A stretch of 9,042 nucleotides of DNA from JBDIBB01 sp039812685 (lineage in GTDB: Bacteria > Acidobacteriota > Vicinamibacteria > Vicinamibacterales > JAFNAJ01): positions 1-9,042 of the forward strand of contig JBDIBB010000151.1 of NCBI GenBank assembly GCA_039812685.1. The letters are read 5' to 3'. The notes beneath the pieces are model-generated. The model had not been told where the DNA came from, searched no databases, and was given only the letters and a program-made list of their open reading frames with translations. Below are positions 1-7,409 of the stretch, piece by piece. How positions within the stretch are numbered: position 1 is the stretch's first letter; every line of letters begins with the position of its first letter. The position numbers and the translations under genes were made by a program.

Positions 1-1323
1 CCAGCTCTGTGGCCGCGTGGCCATCGCCGGCCACCACGCGACCGGACGGTTGGGATTGGCCTGGCGCGCCCTTCCCGCCGCCACCGTCGCGGGATCGCCG
101 AAATGGCGTGCCATGAAGTCGGCCATCGCGGTCAGGTCTTCCGGCAGCACCTCGTGCCCGCCGCGGTGGGTGACGACCACCAGATCGCTCGCCTTGCCGA
201 ACAACGCGTACACCGGGCGCGCCGCGTCGGCCGCGAGCGCTTCGCCGCGCGGATCCGACCAGGTGTCGCCCTCGCCGTTGACCAGGAGCATCGGGCGGGG
301 GGCGATCAGCGCGAGCAGCATGTGGCTGTCCACGGGCAGGGCCTCCGCGCGGCCGGCGTACGCGCGGTAGCGCGGGGCGAACCAGTAGTGATACCGCGCC
401 GGATCCGTCAGATTGGCGATGGTCTCGCCGAAGTCGCGCCGACTCAGCGCCGCGCCACCTTCACCGGAGATCAGCGGCATCACCAGCGCCACACGCGAAT
501 CCTGCGCCGCCGCCCAGAGGATCGTCTTGCCCAGGCGTGACGCGCCGGAGACGGCGATCTTCTCCGCGGCGACACCCGGATCCGTGCGCAGGTAGTCGAC
601 CACGCGGCTCAGGCCCCAGCTCCAGGCCCCAATGGCGCCCCACTCGTCGGGCGCCCTGGGCTCACGGACGCCGCCGAGCACCGATCGGACGCCGAAGGCC
701 GCGCCGCCATCGAAGTCCGGCTCGATGTCACCGTAGTACACGTGCGCCACGGCGAATCCCCTGGCGAGGAACGGTCGCGCGTCGAACCCGCGTAAGAGCC
801 GCGCCTGGCGCCCAGGGATTCTCGCCTTGGCCTTGACGTCCCAGCCCACGCCCTCTTCGATGCCGGGGTCGTCGAACACCAGCACGTTGGGCGAGAAGCC
901 GACGTGCAAGAGCACGGGCACCGGGCCAGACGCCTTGGCCGGCGTGTACAGGAGGACACGGATGACCGGGGCCTCCGGCCCGTCGCCGAACGCGAGTCGA
1001 ACCTGTGTTCGCCGCGCCAATCCGCCCAATCCCGACACAGCGCGCTCCACGACCTCCACTCGCGGTTCCACCGTACGAGCCGGGGTCCGACCAAACTGGT
1101 GAGCCGCGAACAGCTCGAGCACCTCCGGCCGCCGTTGCTGCAGCCAGGTCGGGGCGTCCTCGATCGGCTGGCCATTCTGCAGCCGCAGCACCTCCGGCAG
1201 CACGTAGGCGCCCACGCGGCTCTCGTCGGTGTTCGTCGATCGGGGGAGCGCCGGCTGGGCGTTGGCGAGGGCGGCCGCCAGCGAGGCCGCCGCGAGCATC
1301 GAGAGCATGGCGTCGAGGCGCAT
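1..1323 (-). CDS. CE15 glucuronoyl-esterase-like alpha/beta hydrolase, exported, 3' end cut by window edge
   Basis: The frame runs from an ATG at 1323 to position 1 without a stop, giving 441 codons, so only the extreme C-terminus may be missing. CE15 enzymes hydrolyse esters between 4-O-methylglucuronic acid of xylan and lignin alcohols. Residues 1-22 form a signal peptide ending ANA before QP. The family nucleophile motif is present as GASRLGK with Ser262, followed by SGEGGAALSRR. HMLLALIAPRPMLLVNGEGD leads to Asp353 and WSDP, and GGHEVLPED supplies His390. The canonical catalytic Glu, normally 23 residues after the Ser, is Ile285 here, so Asp353 is the likely acid. The gene starts 4 bases after the upstream esterase stop and has no clear Shine-Dalgarno sequence, which suggests coupled translation in one operon. 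The family call is firm; the exact substrate is not, because many bacterial CE15 members are poorly characterised. Confidence 0.88.
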   Translation of the reverse strand, partial: MRLDAMLSMLAAASLAAALANAQPALPRSTNTDESRVGAYVLPEVLRLQNGQPIEDAPTWLQQRRPEVLELFAAHQFGRTPARTVEPRVEVVERAVSGLGGLARRTQVRLAFGDGPEAPVIRVLLYTPAKASGPVPVLLHVGFSPNVLVFDDPGIEEGVGWDVKAKARIPGRQARLLRGFDARPFLARGFAVAHVYYGDIEPDFDGGAAFGVRSVLGGVREPRAPDEWGAIGAWSWGLSRVVDYLRTDPGVAAEKIAVSGASRLGKTILWAAAQDSRVALVMPLISGEGGAALSRRDFGETIANLTDPARYHYWFAPRYRAYAGRAEALPVDSHMLLALIAPRPMLLVNGEGDTWSDPRGEALAADAARPVYALFGKASDLVVVTHRGGHEVLPEDLTAMADFMARHFGDPATVAAGRARQANPNRPVAWWPAMATRPQSW

Positions 1324-1327
1324 GGGG

Positions 1328-2962
1328 TTAGGTACCGGGTTGGCGGTAGGGAATCGTCTCGACGAACCTGCGCTCGTGTCCGCGCGGATCGTCGGCCACC
1401 CTGCACTCGAGGTCGAACAGCATCGTCTCGCGCCGGGCGAGGCTGTAGGTCGGCCATCGCGGAAGGGATGGCGTGTCGGGCCTGCCGGTGCGCGCGAACG
1501 CCAGCAGGCTGTCGCTGACCCGGTCCGCGAGTCGCTGGGCTTCGGCGCCACCCCCCGTCATCGACCGGGCGATCTCCACGTTGTCGAAGACGAACGGAAT
1601 GTCGAGGGTGTGCGGGGCCTTCCACTTGCCCTCCGCGACGGGGGAGGGCCAGTCCCACTGGTAGACCCAGGTACGATCCCGCGCGCCGTCCTGGGCCGCG
1701 CGCCGGCTCGCCACGAGCAACTGCGCCCGCCAGGATCGAATGACCGAGCTGGCCGCGAAGAAGAGGTCGGTCGGACTGTGGCTCGGATACCACCCGCGCC
1801 ACCGCTCGACGACGGTCTCCGGTTTCGTCTCGCCAAGATAACTGGCGAGATGCTGCGTCAGCTTGCCGGGCAGCGTCTCCCACGTCAGCGCGAAGAGACT
1901 CGGGTCGGCCGCGCCGATCAAGAGCGTCGTTTCCTCGCGGGTATTGCCCATGACCAGCGGGATGTCGCGTGAGAGCGGCGTCGCGTCGGGCTCGAACGGA
2001 TCACGCGGCAAGACGACCTCGTCGACGACGGGGCCGTAGTACCGCGATCCGCGGCTGGCCGCGATCAATTGGTCCATCGTCAACGCGCGGAGCCCCTGCA
2101 CGTCGCCGACCTTCAGGCCGGCCGCGCGGAAGACGCCCTCGGCGTTTCGCGTCGCCATCTCGCGCGGCGTGCCGCTCGCCTGCTGGCCGCTCATGGTCCA
2201 CACCCGGTGAAAGAGCCCGCGGGCCGCCGGCATCGCCATCAGGGTGGTGCACTTGGCGCCACCGCCAGACTGGCCGAAGATCGTGACGTTGCCGGCGTCG
2301 CCGCCGAACTCGGCGATGTTGTCGCGCACCCACTCGAGCGCGAGCACGAGGTCCAGCATCCCCACGTTGCCGCTCGCGGCCAGGCTCGGCTCGTAGGCGC
2401 CGAGGTAGAGGAAGCCGAACGCGTTCAGCCGGTGGTTCATCGAGACTACGACCACGTCGCCCTTGCGCGCGAGGCGGGTGCCGTCGTACAGGTCGGTGTT
2501 CGCCGAGTAGTTGACGTACCCGCCTCCGTGAATCCACACGAGGACGGGCCGCTTCCGGCCGTCCGCCACGGCCGGCGACCACACGTTGAGCGTGAGGCAG
2601 TCCTCGCCCACCCGTTCTTCGATGGGACGTGTCGGGGTGAAGCCCACGCTGCCGCGCATCGGAGGCTGCGGCGCGCGCGGCCCGAAGCCGAGCGCGTCCC
2701 GCACCCCTCGCCAGGGCGGCGGCGGCTCTGGGGGCAGGAATCGTCGCGCGGCGGTGTCGGCCCCGTAGGGAATGCCCTTGAACACGCAGATGTCACGATG
2801 GCGCGTGCCACGAACTCGTCCGTAGCGTGTCCGAGCCACGGGCGGATCCGACTGCCCCAACAACGGTGCGACGATGCCGCTCGCGAGGAGGGTACGTATG
2901 GCGAAGCGACGCGAGATGAGCCGAACGGAATCGGAAGCCCGGAGGCGCATGACCAGATCCAT
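1328..2962 (-). CDS. Exported type B carboxylesterase
   Basis: The product has 544 residues from the ATG at 2962 and is a serine esterase of the carboxylesterase type B / cholinesterase-like family, normal length about 500-550. Numbered from this ATG, visible landmarks are EDCLTLNVW near 120-128, the oxyanion-hole HGGGY near 145-149, the nucleophile elbow FGQSGGG with Ser232, the acid Glu344 in GNTREE, and His451 in APHTLDIPFVFDN. The N-terminus has SRRF (Arg18-Arg19) followed by a hydrophobic stretch, a near-Tat export signal. The frame also opens at a TTG at 2992, but the candidate transcript start near 3001 would leave almost no leader. ATG 2962 or ATG 2950 is therefore preferred; none of the three has a strong ribosome site. 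It is probably the first gene of an operon with the CE15 gene. Related enzymes act on carboxylic, acetyl or feruloyl esters; the substrate cannot be read from sequence. Confidence 0.9.
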   Translation of the reverse strand: MDLVMRLRASDSVRLISRRFAIRTLLASGIVAPLLGQSDPPVARTRYGRVRGTRHRDICVFKGIPYGADTAARRFLPPEPPPPWRGVRDALGFGPRAPQPPMRGSVGFTPTRPIEERVGEDCLTLNVWSPAVADGRKRPVLVWIHGGGYVNYSANTDLYDGTRLARKGDVVVVSMNHRLNAFGFLYLGAYEPSLAASGNVGMLDLVLALEWVRDNIAEFGGDAGNVTIFGQSGGGAKCTTLMAMPAARGLFHRVWTMSGQQASGTPREMATRNAEGVFRAAGLKVGDVQGLRALTMDQLIAASRGSRYYGPVVDEVVLPRDPFEPDATPLSRDIPLVMGNTREETTLLIGAADPSLFALTWETLPGKLTQHLASYLGETKPETVVERWRGWYPSHSPTDLFFAASSVIRSWRAQLLVASRRAAQDGARDRTWVYQWDWPSPVAEGKWKAPHTLDIPFVFDNVEIARSMTGGGAEAQRLADRVSDSLLAFARTGRPDTPSLPRWPTYSLARRETMLFDLECRVADDPRGHERRFVETIPYRQPGT

Positions 2963-3007
2963 GCCGGGAGCTGATGTGTGCGGGCGCGTCAACCGTCCGC
3001 GGGCGTG

Positions 3008-3036
3008 ATCGAACCAGAGACTTGATTTGAAGTCAA
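3008..3036 (-). promoter_or_regulatory. Candidate promoter of the esterase operon
   Basis: Read on the minus strand there is a -35 TTGACT (3036-3031), a 17-base spacer and a weak -10 TTCGAT (3013-3008). Transcription would start near 3001, about 39 bases before the preferred ATG at 2962. The -35 lies inside the right half of the palindrome at 3018-3040, so a bound repressor would block it. The -35 matches consensus well and the -10 poorly, so the assignment is tentative. Confidence 0.4.
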
Positions 3037-3040
3037 GTCT
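3018..3040. promoter_or_regulatory. Palindromic operator candidate for the divergent TetR regulator
   Basis: This is a perfect inverted repeat, AGACTTGA then 7 bases then TCAAGTCT, 23 bases in all, centred near 3029. It is AT-rich against a GC-rich background and sits between the divergent esterase and tetR genes. Its size and symmetry suit a TetR dimer or pair of dimers. It covers the candidate -35 elements in both directions, so one binding event could repress both transcripts. The palindrome is seen directly; the binding partner is inferred from position. Confidence 0.65.
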
Positions 3041-3055
3041 GACTGTAAATGTAAT
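3027..3055 (+). promoter_or_regulatory. Candidate promoter of the tetR gene
   Basis: A -35 TTGAAG (3027-3032), a 17-base spacer and a -10 TGTAAT (3050-3055, five of six consensus bases) give a start near 3062, about 53 bases before the tetR ATG. The -35 overlaps the 3018-3040 palindrome, which fits autorepression. Confidence 0.5.
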
Positions 3056-3062
3056 GGGCCTA

Positions 3063-3091
3063 CGACGCCGTCGCTCGGACGGCCGGCGTCG
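3063..3091 (+). other. GC-rich inverted repeat in the tetR leader
   Basis: CGACGCCG (3063-3070) is repeated in inverted orientation as CGGCGTCG (3084-3091), a perfect 8-base stem. A competing inner hairpin, CCGTC / GACGG with a 5-base loop, lies at 3068-3082. If transcription starts near 3062, this forms the very 5' end of the tetR message. It could stabilise the RNA or act as a second protein site. In DNA this rich in G+C, chance is possible. Confidence 0.3.
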
Positions 3092-3114
3092 CCGCGTGCG
3101 GATGGGAGAACCAC

Positions 3115-3816
3115 ATGACCGTACGGCCTGCCAATAGAACTGCGGTGCCAGGAATCCGAGGGCGTCATGTAGACCGCTCGGCTGCGATGCGCCAACGCCT
3201 CATCGGCGCGGCGGTCGCGTGTCTGAACCGCGTCGGCTTTGCGGCGACGACGACCGAGTTGGTGCGGCGGGAAGCGGGCGTGAGCCGTGGCGCGATGCTG
3301 CACCACTTCCCGACGAAGGTCGATCTCGTGATGGCTGTCGCCGAGCACGCCGCCGTCGCCCAGGATGCCCACGTTCGCCACCGACTCAGCGAATTCTCCG
3401 AGGGCCTGGATCGTTACCTGGCCATTACGCAGGCCACGTGGGAGGCCACATGCCAGCCGCCCGCAATCGCCCTCATCGAGATCATCGTGGCCTCTCGCAG
3501 CGACACGCATCTCGGTGAGCGGCTTCGAAGCGTGGTCGAGCGCTTCGAAACCCAGCAACGCGAGGATGTCTGGGCGGTCGCCTCGGAGACAGGTGTTCGC
3601 GATCGCGATGCCGTCGAACGGATGATTCGGCTGCACGCCGCCGCCCTGCGCGGCCTCGTCATGGAACGGCTGTTCACCGGGCAGCGTGAGCCCGCTGAGG
3701 CCAGTGTCGAGCTCCTCGAATGGTACAAACGCAGCCTGACGAGCGTGCTGGTCGCGCGGAGGAATGGCCCCCTCTTCGCCCCGTCATCGCGAGCGGGCCC
3801 TGACCACGGGCATTGA
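3115..3816 (+). CDS. TetR/AcrR-family transcriptional regulator
   Basis: The 233-residue product has the TetR architecture: an N-terminal DNA-binding domain with helix 1 around residues 22-40 and a helix-turn-helix around 45-66. TTTELVRREAG is followed by the recognition helix SRGAMLHHFPTK. Beyond that is an all-helical ligand and dimerisation domain of about 150 residues whose effector cannot be predicted. The first 20 residues are an Arg-rich extension. The start at 3115 is supported by GGGAGAA just upstream; an in-frame ATG at 3187 would remove part of helix 1. The gene is transcribed away from the esterase operon, with a palindrome overlapping both promoters, so it is probably an autoregulated repressor of those esterases that releases in response to a small molecule, perhaps an aromatic or sugar ester product. 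The family is certain; the target is inferred from synteny. Confidence 0.93.
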   Translation: MTVRPANRTAVPGIRGRHVDRSAAMRQRLIGAAVACLNRVGFAATTTELVRREAGVSRGAMLHHFPTKVDLVMAVAEHAAVAQDAHVRHRLSEFSEGLDRYLAITQATWEATCQPPAIALIEIIVASRSDTHLGERLRSVVERFETQQREDVWAVASETGVRDRDAVERMIRLHAAALRGLVMERLFTGQREPAEASVELLEWYKRSLTSVLVARRNGPLFAPSSRAGPDHGH

Positions 3817-3869
3817 AAAGGGGAAGTTCCACGGGGAGCCGAACCGCACGATGGTCGACTGGCTCAGAG

Positions 3870-5087
3870 TCACAGGCACGCGATTGCCGAATTGAGTTGG
3901 CAATCCGTCCCTCGACGGAGCATTTCTGGCTCTTGAGCGACGGGGACGCCAGGGACGACTCCTCGCCCTTCCATGTCCGTCCCGTGCCACGTGAAGTACT
4001 TCGCGACAGGAAGTGCGAGGCGATAGCCGAACCCGACCTTGAAGGCGCCGGTCGCGACCAGGCGCCCAGCGGTCTTGGCCCCCACGAGGGTTGCGAGCTT
4101 GCACTCCGAAGCGAACGCCGCAACCATCTCCGCTGCGCTTGCCGAGTGCTCGTTCACGAGCATCGCAACCCGTCCATGGAACGGCTTCGGCCCCAGCGCC
4201 TCGGTGAAGACCGCGACGGACCGGCCGGCGAACCCGAACTTCAGCGCCAGCGGCAGGATGCCCCACTTCGAGGACGGGATCCCGTCGAACTGCGGCAGCC
4301 GCTCCTTGTCGTACCCCTTCTTGGCGACGTCGCGCGTGACGGAGTACCCGACGCCGCGGCGGTCCGGACAGAGATGGCTCATGAGCCGCAGGCAGCCGAT
4401 GCCACCCCCGGTGTTACCGCGCAGGTCGATAACGAGCCGCGAGCACGCGAGGTCGGCGATAGCCCTGCTCATGTCCCGTGCGACGTCGATGCCGAGCACG
4501 CCGGGGAACATGCTGACGCGCACGTAGCCCACGTCGGTTTCGAGCTTGCGCGCAGTAACCACCTGGTCGGGCACGACAATGGGACGCTGCTTCTCTTTGG
4601 AGCCGGGAATCGCAAGGGTCGGCTGGGCAGTCGTGCCGTCAGCCTTCCGGACCGTCAAGCCGTACGAATGTCCGAGCTGGAACGGGATGGCCGTCGGCGG
4701 CACGACTTCCTTGCCGTCGATGGCGACCAGCACGTCGCCAGGGGCGATGCCCGCGGCAGCGGCCACTCCGCCGGGGTGCACGTCCTGGAACACCCAGCGC
4801 TCGCCGTCGGGCGTGTCGCTCTTCATCAGGGTCGCCGCCATCGCGATTCGGCCGGTCGCCCTGGGACGGCTTTCGTGGAAGAACCCCGTGTGGCTCGTGC
4901 CGAGCGCCCGGAGCAGGCGGTCGATCCCCTCCTCGAAGGCCTCGGCCGACTGGCTTCCGACGATCCCCGCTTCGTGGGCTTCTCGAAGGGCGCGGATGTC
5001 GGGCTCGGGGCCCGCGAACTTCGTCTCGATCAGCTTGAGGACCTTGTCGAAGACTTCTCGACGTTGCGCTTCGGTCAGGACCGTCAT
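3870..5087 (-). CDS. PDZ-containing S41 peptidase, tricorn/IRBP-like active site
   Basis: The product has 405 residues. The start at 5087 is fixed by a perfect AGGAGG seven bases upstream and by an ATGA overlap with the CHAT stop. Domains in order are an N-terminal helical segment (1-75) with LGTSHTG carrying His66, a PDZ domain (about 78-150, with GGVAAAAGIAPGDVLVAIDG), and the S41 core (185-385). The core contains VIDLRGNTGGG, the nucleophile region NEHSASAAE with Ser317 as best candidate, and MEGRGVVPG with Glu373. The lysine of the Ctp Ser-Lys dyad, expected in a TFGKG motif, is replaced in TAGRL by Arg342. With His66, Ser317 and Glu373 available, a tricorn-like arrangement is more plausible than the Ctp mechanism. 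No signal peptide or membrane segment is seen, unlike most periplasmic Ctp proteases. Role: peptide or protein hydrolysis, target unknown. Confidence 0.88.
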   Translation of the reverse strand: MTVLTEAQRREVFDKVLKLIETKFAGPEPDIRALREAHEAGIVGSQSAEAFEEGIDRLLRALGTSHTGFFHESRPRATGRIAMAATLMKSDTPDGERWVFQDVHPGGVAAAAGIAPGDVLVAIDGKEVVPPTAIPFQLGHSYGLTVRKADGTTAQPTLAIPGSKEKQRPIVVPDQVVTARKLETDVGYVRVSMFPGVLGIDVARDMSRAIADLACSRLVIDLRGNTGGGIGCLRLMSHLCPDRRGVGYSVTRDVAKKGYDKERLPQFDGIPSSKWGILPLALKFGFAGRSVAVFTEALGPKPFHGRVAMLVNEHSASAAEMVAAFASECKLATLVGAKTAGRLVATGAFKVGFGYRLALPVAKYFTWHGTDMEGRGVVPGVPVAQEPEMLRRGTDCQLNSAIACL

Positions 5088-7216
5088 CTCGTGTCCTCCT
5101 GCTGCGGGCGAGCGTCCACGACGCGAACGCCGGCGTCCCCATACGCGACGACGCCGCTCCACAGCCGTGGCACTGCCTCCGGTCCGAACACCTCCAGCAT
5201 GCGGAGCTTCGCCTGGCGAAGCGCCTCGCCCACCGCGACGCCGCGCGACAACTGGCGATAGAACTCCCGCATCATCGTCAGGCTGAATCGGTCGTCGGCC
5301 GCCCAGAGGTTGGCCACCACCGCACGCGCGCCGGCCGCCATGAACGGGCGCACGAGGCTGGTGACGCCCTCCTGCTCGTGCAGCGAGCCGCTGCCCGTGT
5401 CGCAGGCCGACAGCGTGACCAAGTCGGCCCGCAGTCGAAGGCCGAGCACCTCGCGGGCCTGGAGCAAGCCGTCTTCGGCACCAGCGGGGTGTAGCAGCAG
5501 CGCGGATCGTGCCGGGAACTTCGTGCTCGTCACGCCGTGTACCGCGAAGTGCAGCACGCGAAACTCGTGGAGCGGCTGCTGCTTGACGGCCTGTTCGGTG
5601 GCGGCGCCTCCCGTCAGCAGCGTCGAGCGTTCGCCCAGGGCCGCCGCCACGGCGCGCGCCTCGTCGTTTGCCGACGGCAGGGGCCGCAACTGGCTGCCGT
5701 CGAGGTCGAAGATGCTGCGCGAGACCGAGGCGCTGCTCGGCGGAACGCCTGGCTCGCTCGGCGATGCGCTCACGGCGAGGGCCGGCCGCGTCGTCGTCCC
5801 GGGCCGGCTCGCCCGCACCATCGCGAGCACTGACGCCGACGAGGCGTATGCGACCGCGTGCGTCTCCAGCAGCATCGAGCCGGACGGCCCGGTCAGCACC
5901 TCGAAGGGCACCTGGTGGAGTTCCCCGTCCGGGCTGACGATGACGGTGGGGCTCGACGCCAGCTCGCCGATGCCGCCGAGGATGGACTCTCGAAGGCGGC
6001 GACTGGCGTCCGTGGTGTCTTTCCCACTGCGAATCGCGCTGAGGAGGTCTTGGACGAGCGGTCGGATCGCGGCCCGCGAGTCCAGGGCCTGCACGCGGCT
6101 CGCCTGCGGCGTCAGGACGATCACATACGAGCGCGGTTCCGACAGCGCGTAGGCGAGGAACACCTCGTTCGGCCTCAGCACTCGCCGGAACTCAGCCAGC
6201 GTGACCGGACCGCTCGATGCGGATCGCCGCGTGCGGTCGAATAGCTCAGTGGTCAGCGGGGCCATCGCGTCCTCAGCTGCCGTGATCTGCTCAAGCAGAC
6301 GCCGGCGTTGAGCCGGCGACAAAGGCTGGAACAGCCGGCGCTGGAGTTCCGCGATCTCGCGCTCCTGCTTCTTCAGGGCGGCTGGCTGGGCGACACCTCC
6401 GACCGGCCGGGCGCGCAGCAGTTCAAGCAGCGCCCGACCGCGTGCCTGCTCGACGATGGCGAAGAGGCGTGCCGCGTCCGGTCCGCGCATGCCCTCGAGC
6501 CGGATGCGGGCAAGGAAGAGGTCGCGCGCGCCGTTGACGATGCGAGCCTGCACCCAGGGGCTGCTGGCCTTCGCCAGGAGACCTTCCAGCAGATCGCTGC
6601 CCTCCTCGAGGAGCGCGGAGGCGTCTTCGAATCGCCGCTCCGATGCGCGCACCTCGGCCAGTTCGGCTAGCAGGCGCGGCAGCGCCATGCGCTCCTGCAT
6701 GCCTCGGGCGACGACGATGCCCTCGTCGAGCAGCGCGGCGGCTTCCCTCAACTGTCCCTGCTCGCGCAGCAGCCGGCCACCCTCCAGCGCCACCTGCGCC
6801 GACACCCTGTTCGTGCCCCCTTGCTTGGCGAAGGCACGCGCGTCCGTCAGCCAACGCCGTGCGTCGTCGGGCGACTTCCGCTGGGCAGCCAGGACGGCGA
6901 GCTTCAGGGACAGCTCCGCTTGGTAGGCCAGCGAGCCGAGCGTCTTGGCGGCGTCGAGTCCCTTCGTCAGCGTGGCTTCCGCCTCGGCGAGCCGGTCGAG
7001 CCTGGCGAGCGCCTCACCTTTACCGAGATAGGTCATGACGGGGAAGGACAGCTCCTCAACGGCCGCCGCCGCGGCGAGGGCCCGGTCGTAGTAGCCGAGC
7101 GCGTCCGCCGGACGGCCCATCTCGGCGAACCCGCGCCCGGACAGCGTGAGCCAGCGCACCACCGACGGCGTGTCGTTGGTCGCCTGGGCTACCTTGAGCG
7201 CGGCGCCGAGGTTCAC
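5084..7216 (-). CDS. TPR-CHAT cysteine peptidase, main part of a frameshifted gene
   Basis: From GTG 7216 the frame encodes 710 residues, but coding sequence typical of the protein continues upstream in this frame to about 7430. The GTG has no ribosome site and is probably not the native start. Residues 1-250 are helical TPR repeats (for example GYYDRAL, ALARLDRLAEAEATL, FEDASALLEEG), followed by EQARGRALLELL, a Glu/Arg-rich helical linker (280-330) and a C-terminal CHAT domain (about 340-705). The caspase-like dyad is intact: His560 in LHFAVHG and Cys605 in LSACDTG, then EGVTSLVRPFMAAGARAVVANLW. CHAT proteins are caspase-clan peptidases whose TPRs often sense a partner or recruit substrate. 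The gene overlaps the downstream S41 gene by 4 bases. With the fragment at 7410-7679 and one base skipped, the product would be about 864 residues with a signal peptide. Confidence 0.9.
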   Translation of the reverse strand: MNLGAALKVAQATNDTPSVVRWLTLSGRGFAEMGRPADALGYYDRALAAAAAVEELSFPVMTYLGKGEALARLDRLAEAEATLTKGLDAAKTLGSLAYQAELSLKLAVLAAQRKSPDDARRWLTDARAFAKQGGTNRVSAQVALEGGRLLREQGQLREAAALLDEGIVVARGMQERMALPRLLAELAEVRASERRFEDASALLEEGSDLLEGLLAKASSPWVQARIVNGARDLFLARIRLEGMRGPDAARLFAIVEQARGRALLELLRARPVGGVAQPAALKKQEREIAELQRRLFQPLSPAQRRRLLEQITAAEDAMAPLTTELFDRTRRSASSGPVTLAEFRRVLRPNEVFLAYALSEPRSYVIVLTPQASRVQALDSRAAIRPLVQDLLSAIRSGKDTTDASRRLRESILGGIGELASSPTVIVSPDGELHQVPFEVLTGPSGSMLLETHAVAYASSASVLAMVRASRPGTTTRPALAVSASPSEPGVPPSSASVSRSIFDLDGSQLRPLPSANDEARAVAAALGERSTLLTGGAATEQAVKQQPLHEFRVLHFAVHGVTSTKFPARSALLLHPAGAEDGLLQAREVLGLRLRADLVTLSACDTGSGSLHEQEGVTSLVRPFMAAGARAVVANLWAADDRFSLTMMREFYRQLSRGVAVGEALRQAKLRMLEVFGPEAVPRLWSGVVAYGDAGVRVVDARPQQEDTR
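5095..5100 (-). promoter_or_regulatory. Strong Shine-Dalgarno site for the S41 gene inside the CHAT 3' end
   Basis: The minus strand reads AGGAGG seven bases before the ATG at 5087, within the last codons of the CHAT gene. Together with the ATGA stop-start overlap it sets the S41 start and implies translational coupling. An in-frame start further upstream at 5162 would add 25 Arg-rich residues encoded opposite to normal domain limits and is rejected. Confidence 0.85.
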
Positions 7217-7409
7217 GATGCTCGCGCCGATGTCGCCGAGCAGGGCGGCGACGATGCCGAGTTCGCCACGGGCGCGATTCGCCGTGGCCGCGTCGCCCAG
7301 GCGTTCCGCAATTGACTTCGCCTCCTGCCACGACTGCCGCGCGAGTTCCGGGTCGAGGTCTTCGTCGACCTCGCCTTTCGCGACGAGGACGCGAAGGCGC
7401 AGGCGGTCG

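Noticed and set aside
609..1883. Long minus-strand open frame spanning the CE15 and carboxylesterase genes
   Set aside because: It lies in another frame of two genes with clear catalytic motifs, and its Arg/Pro/Ser-rich translation has no domain.
2069..2974. 301-codon plus-strand frame opposite the carboxylesterase
   Set aside because: It is antisense to a well-supported gene; the product is Arg/His-rich without motifs, typical of GC-rich shadow frames.
3882..3905. Inverted repeat GATTGCC-N10-GGCAATC as a terminator between the convergent tetR and S41 genes
   Set aside because: It lies inside the S41 coding end, the stem is only seven bases and no T-run follows on either strand. The 53-base gap at 3817-3869 shows no better terminator.
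3813..5261. 482-codon plus-strand frame opposite the S41 gene
   Set aside because: It mirrors the codon periodicity of the S41 gene, has no ribosome site or domain, and would overlap two genes.
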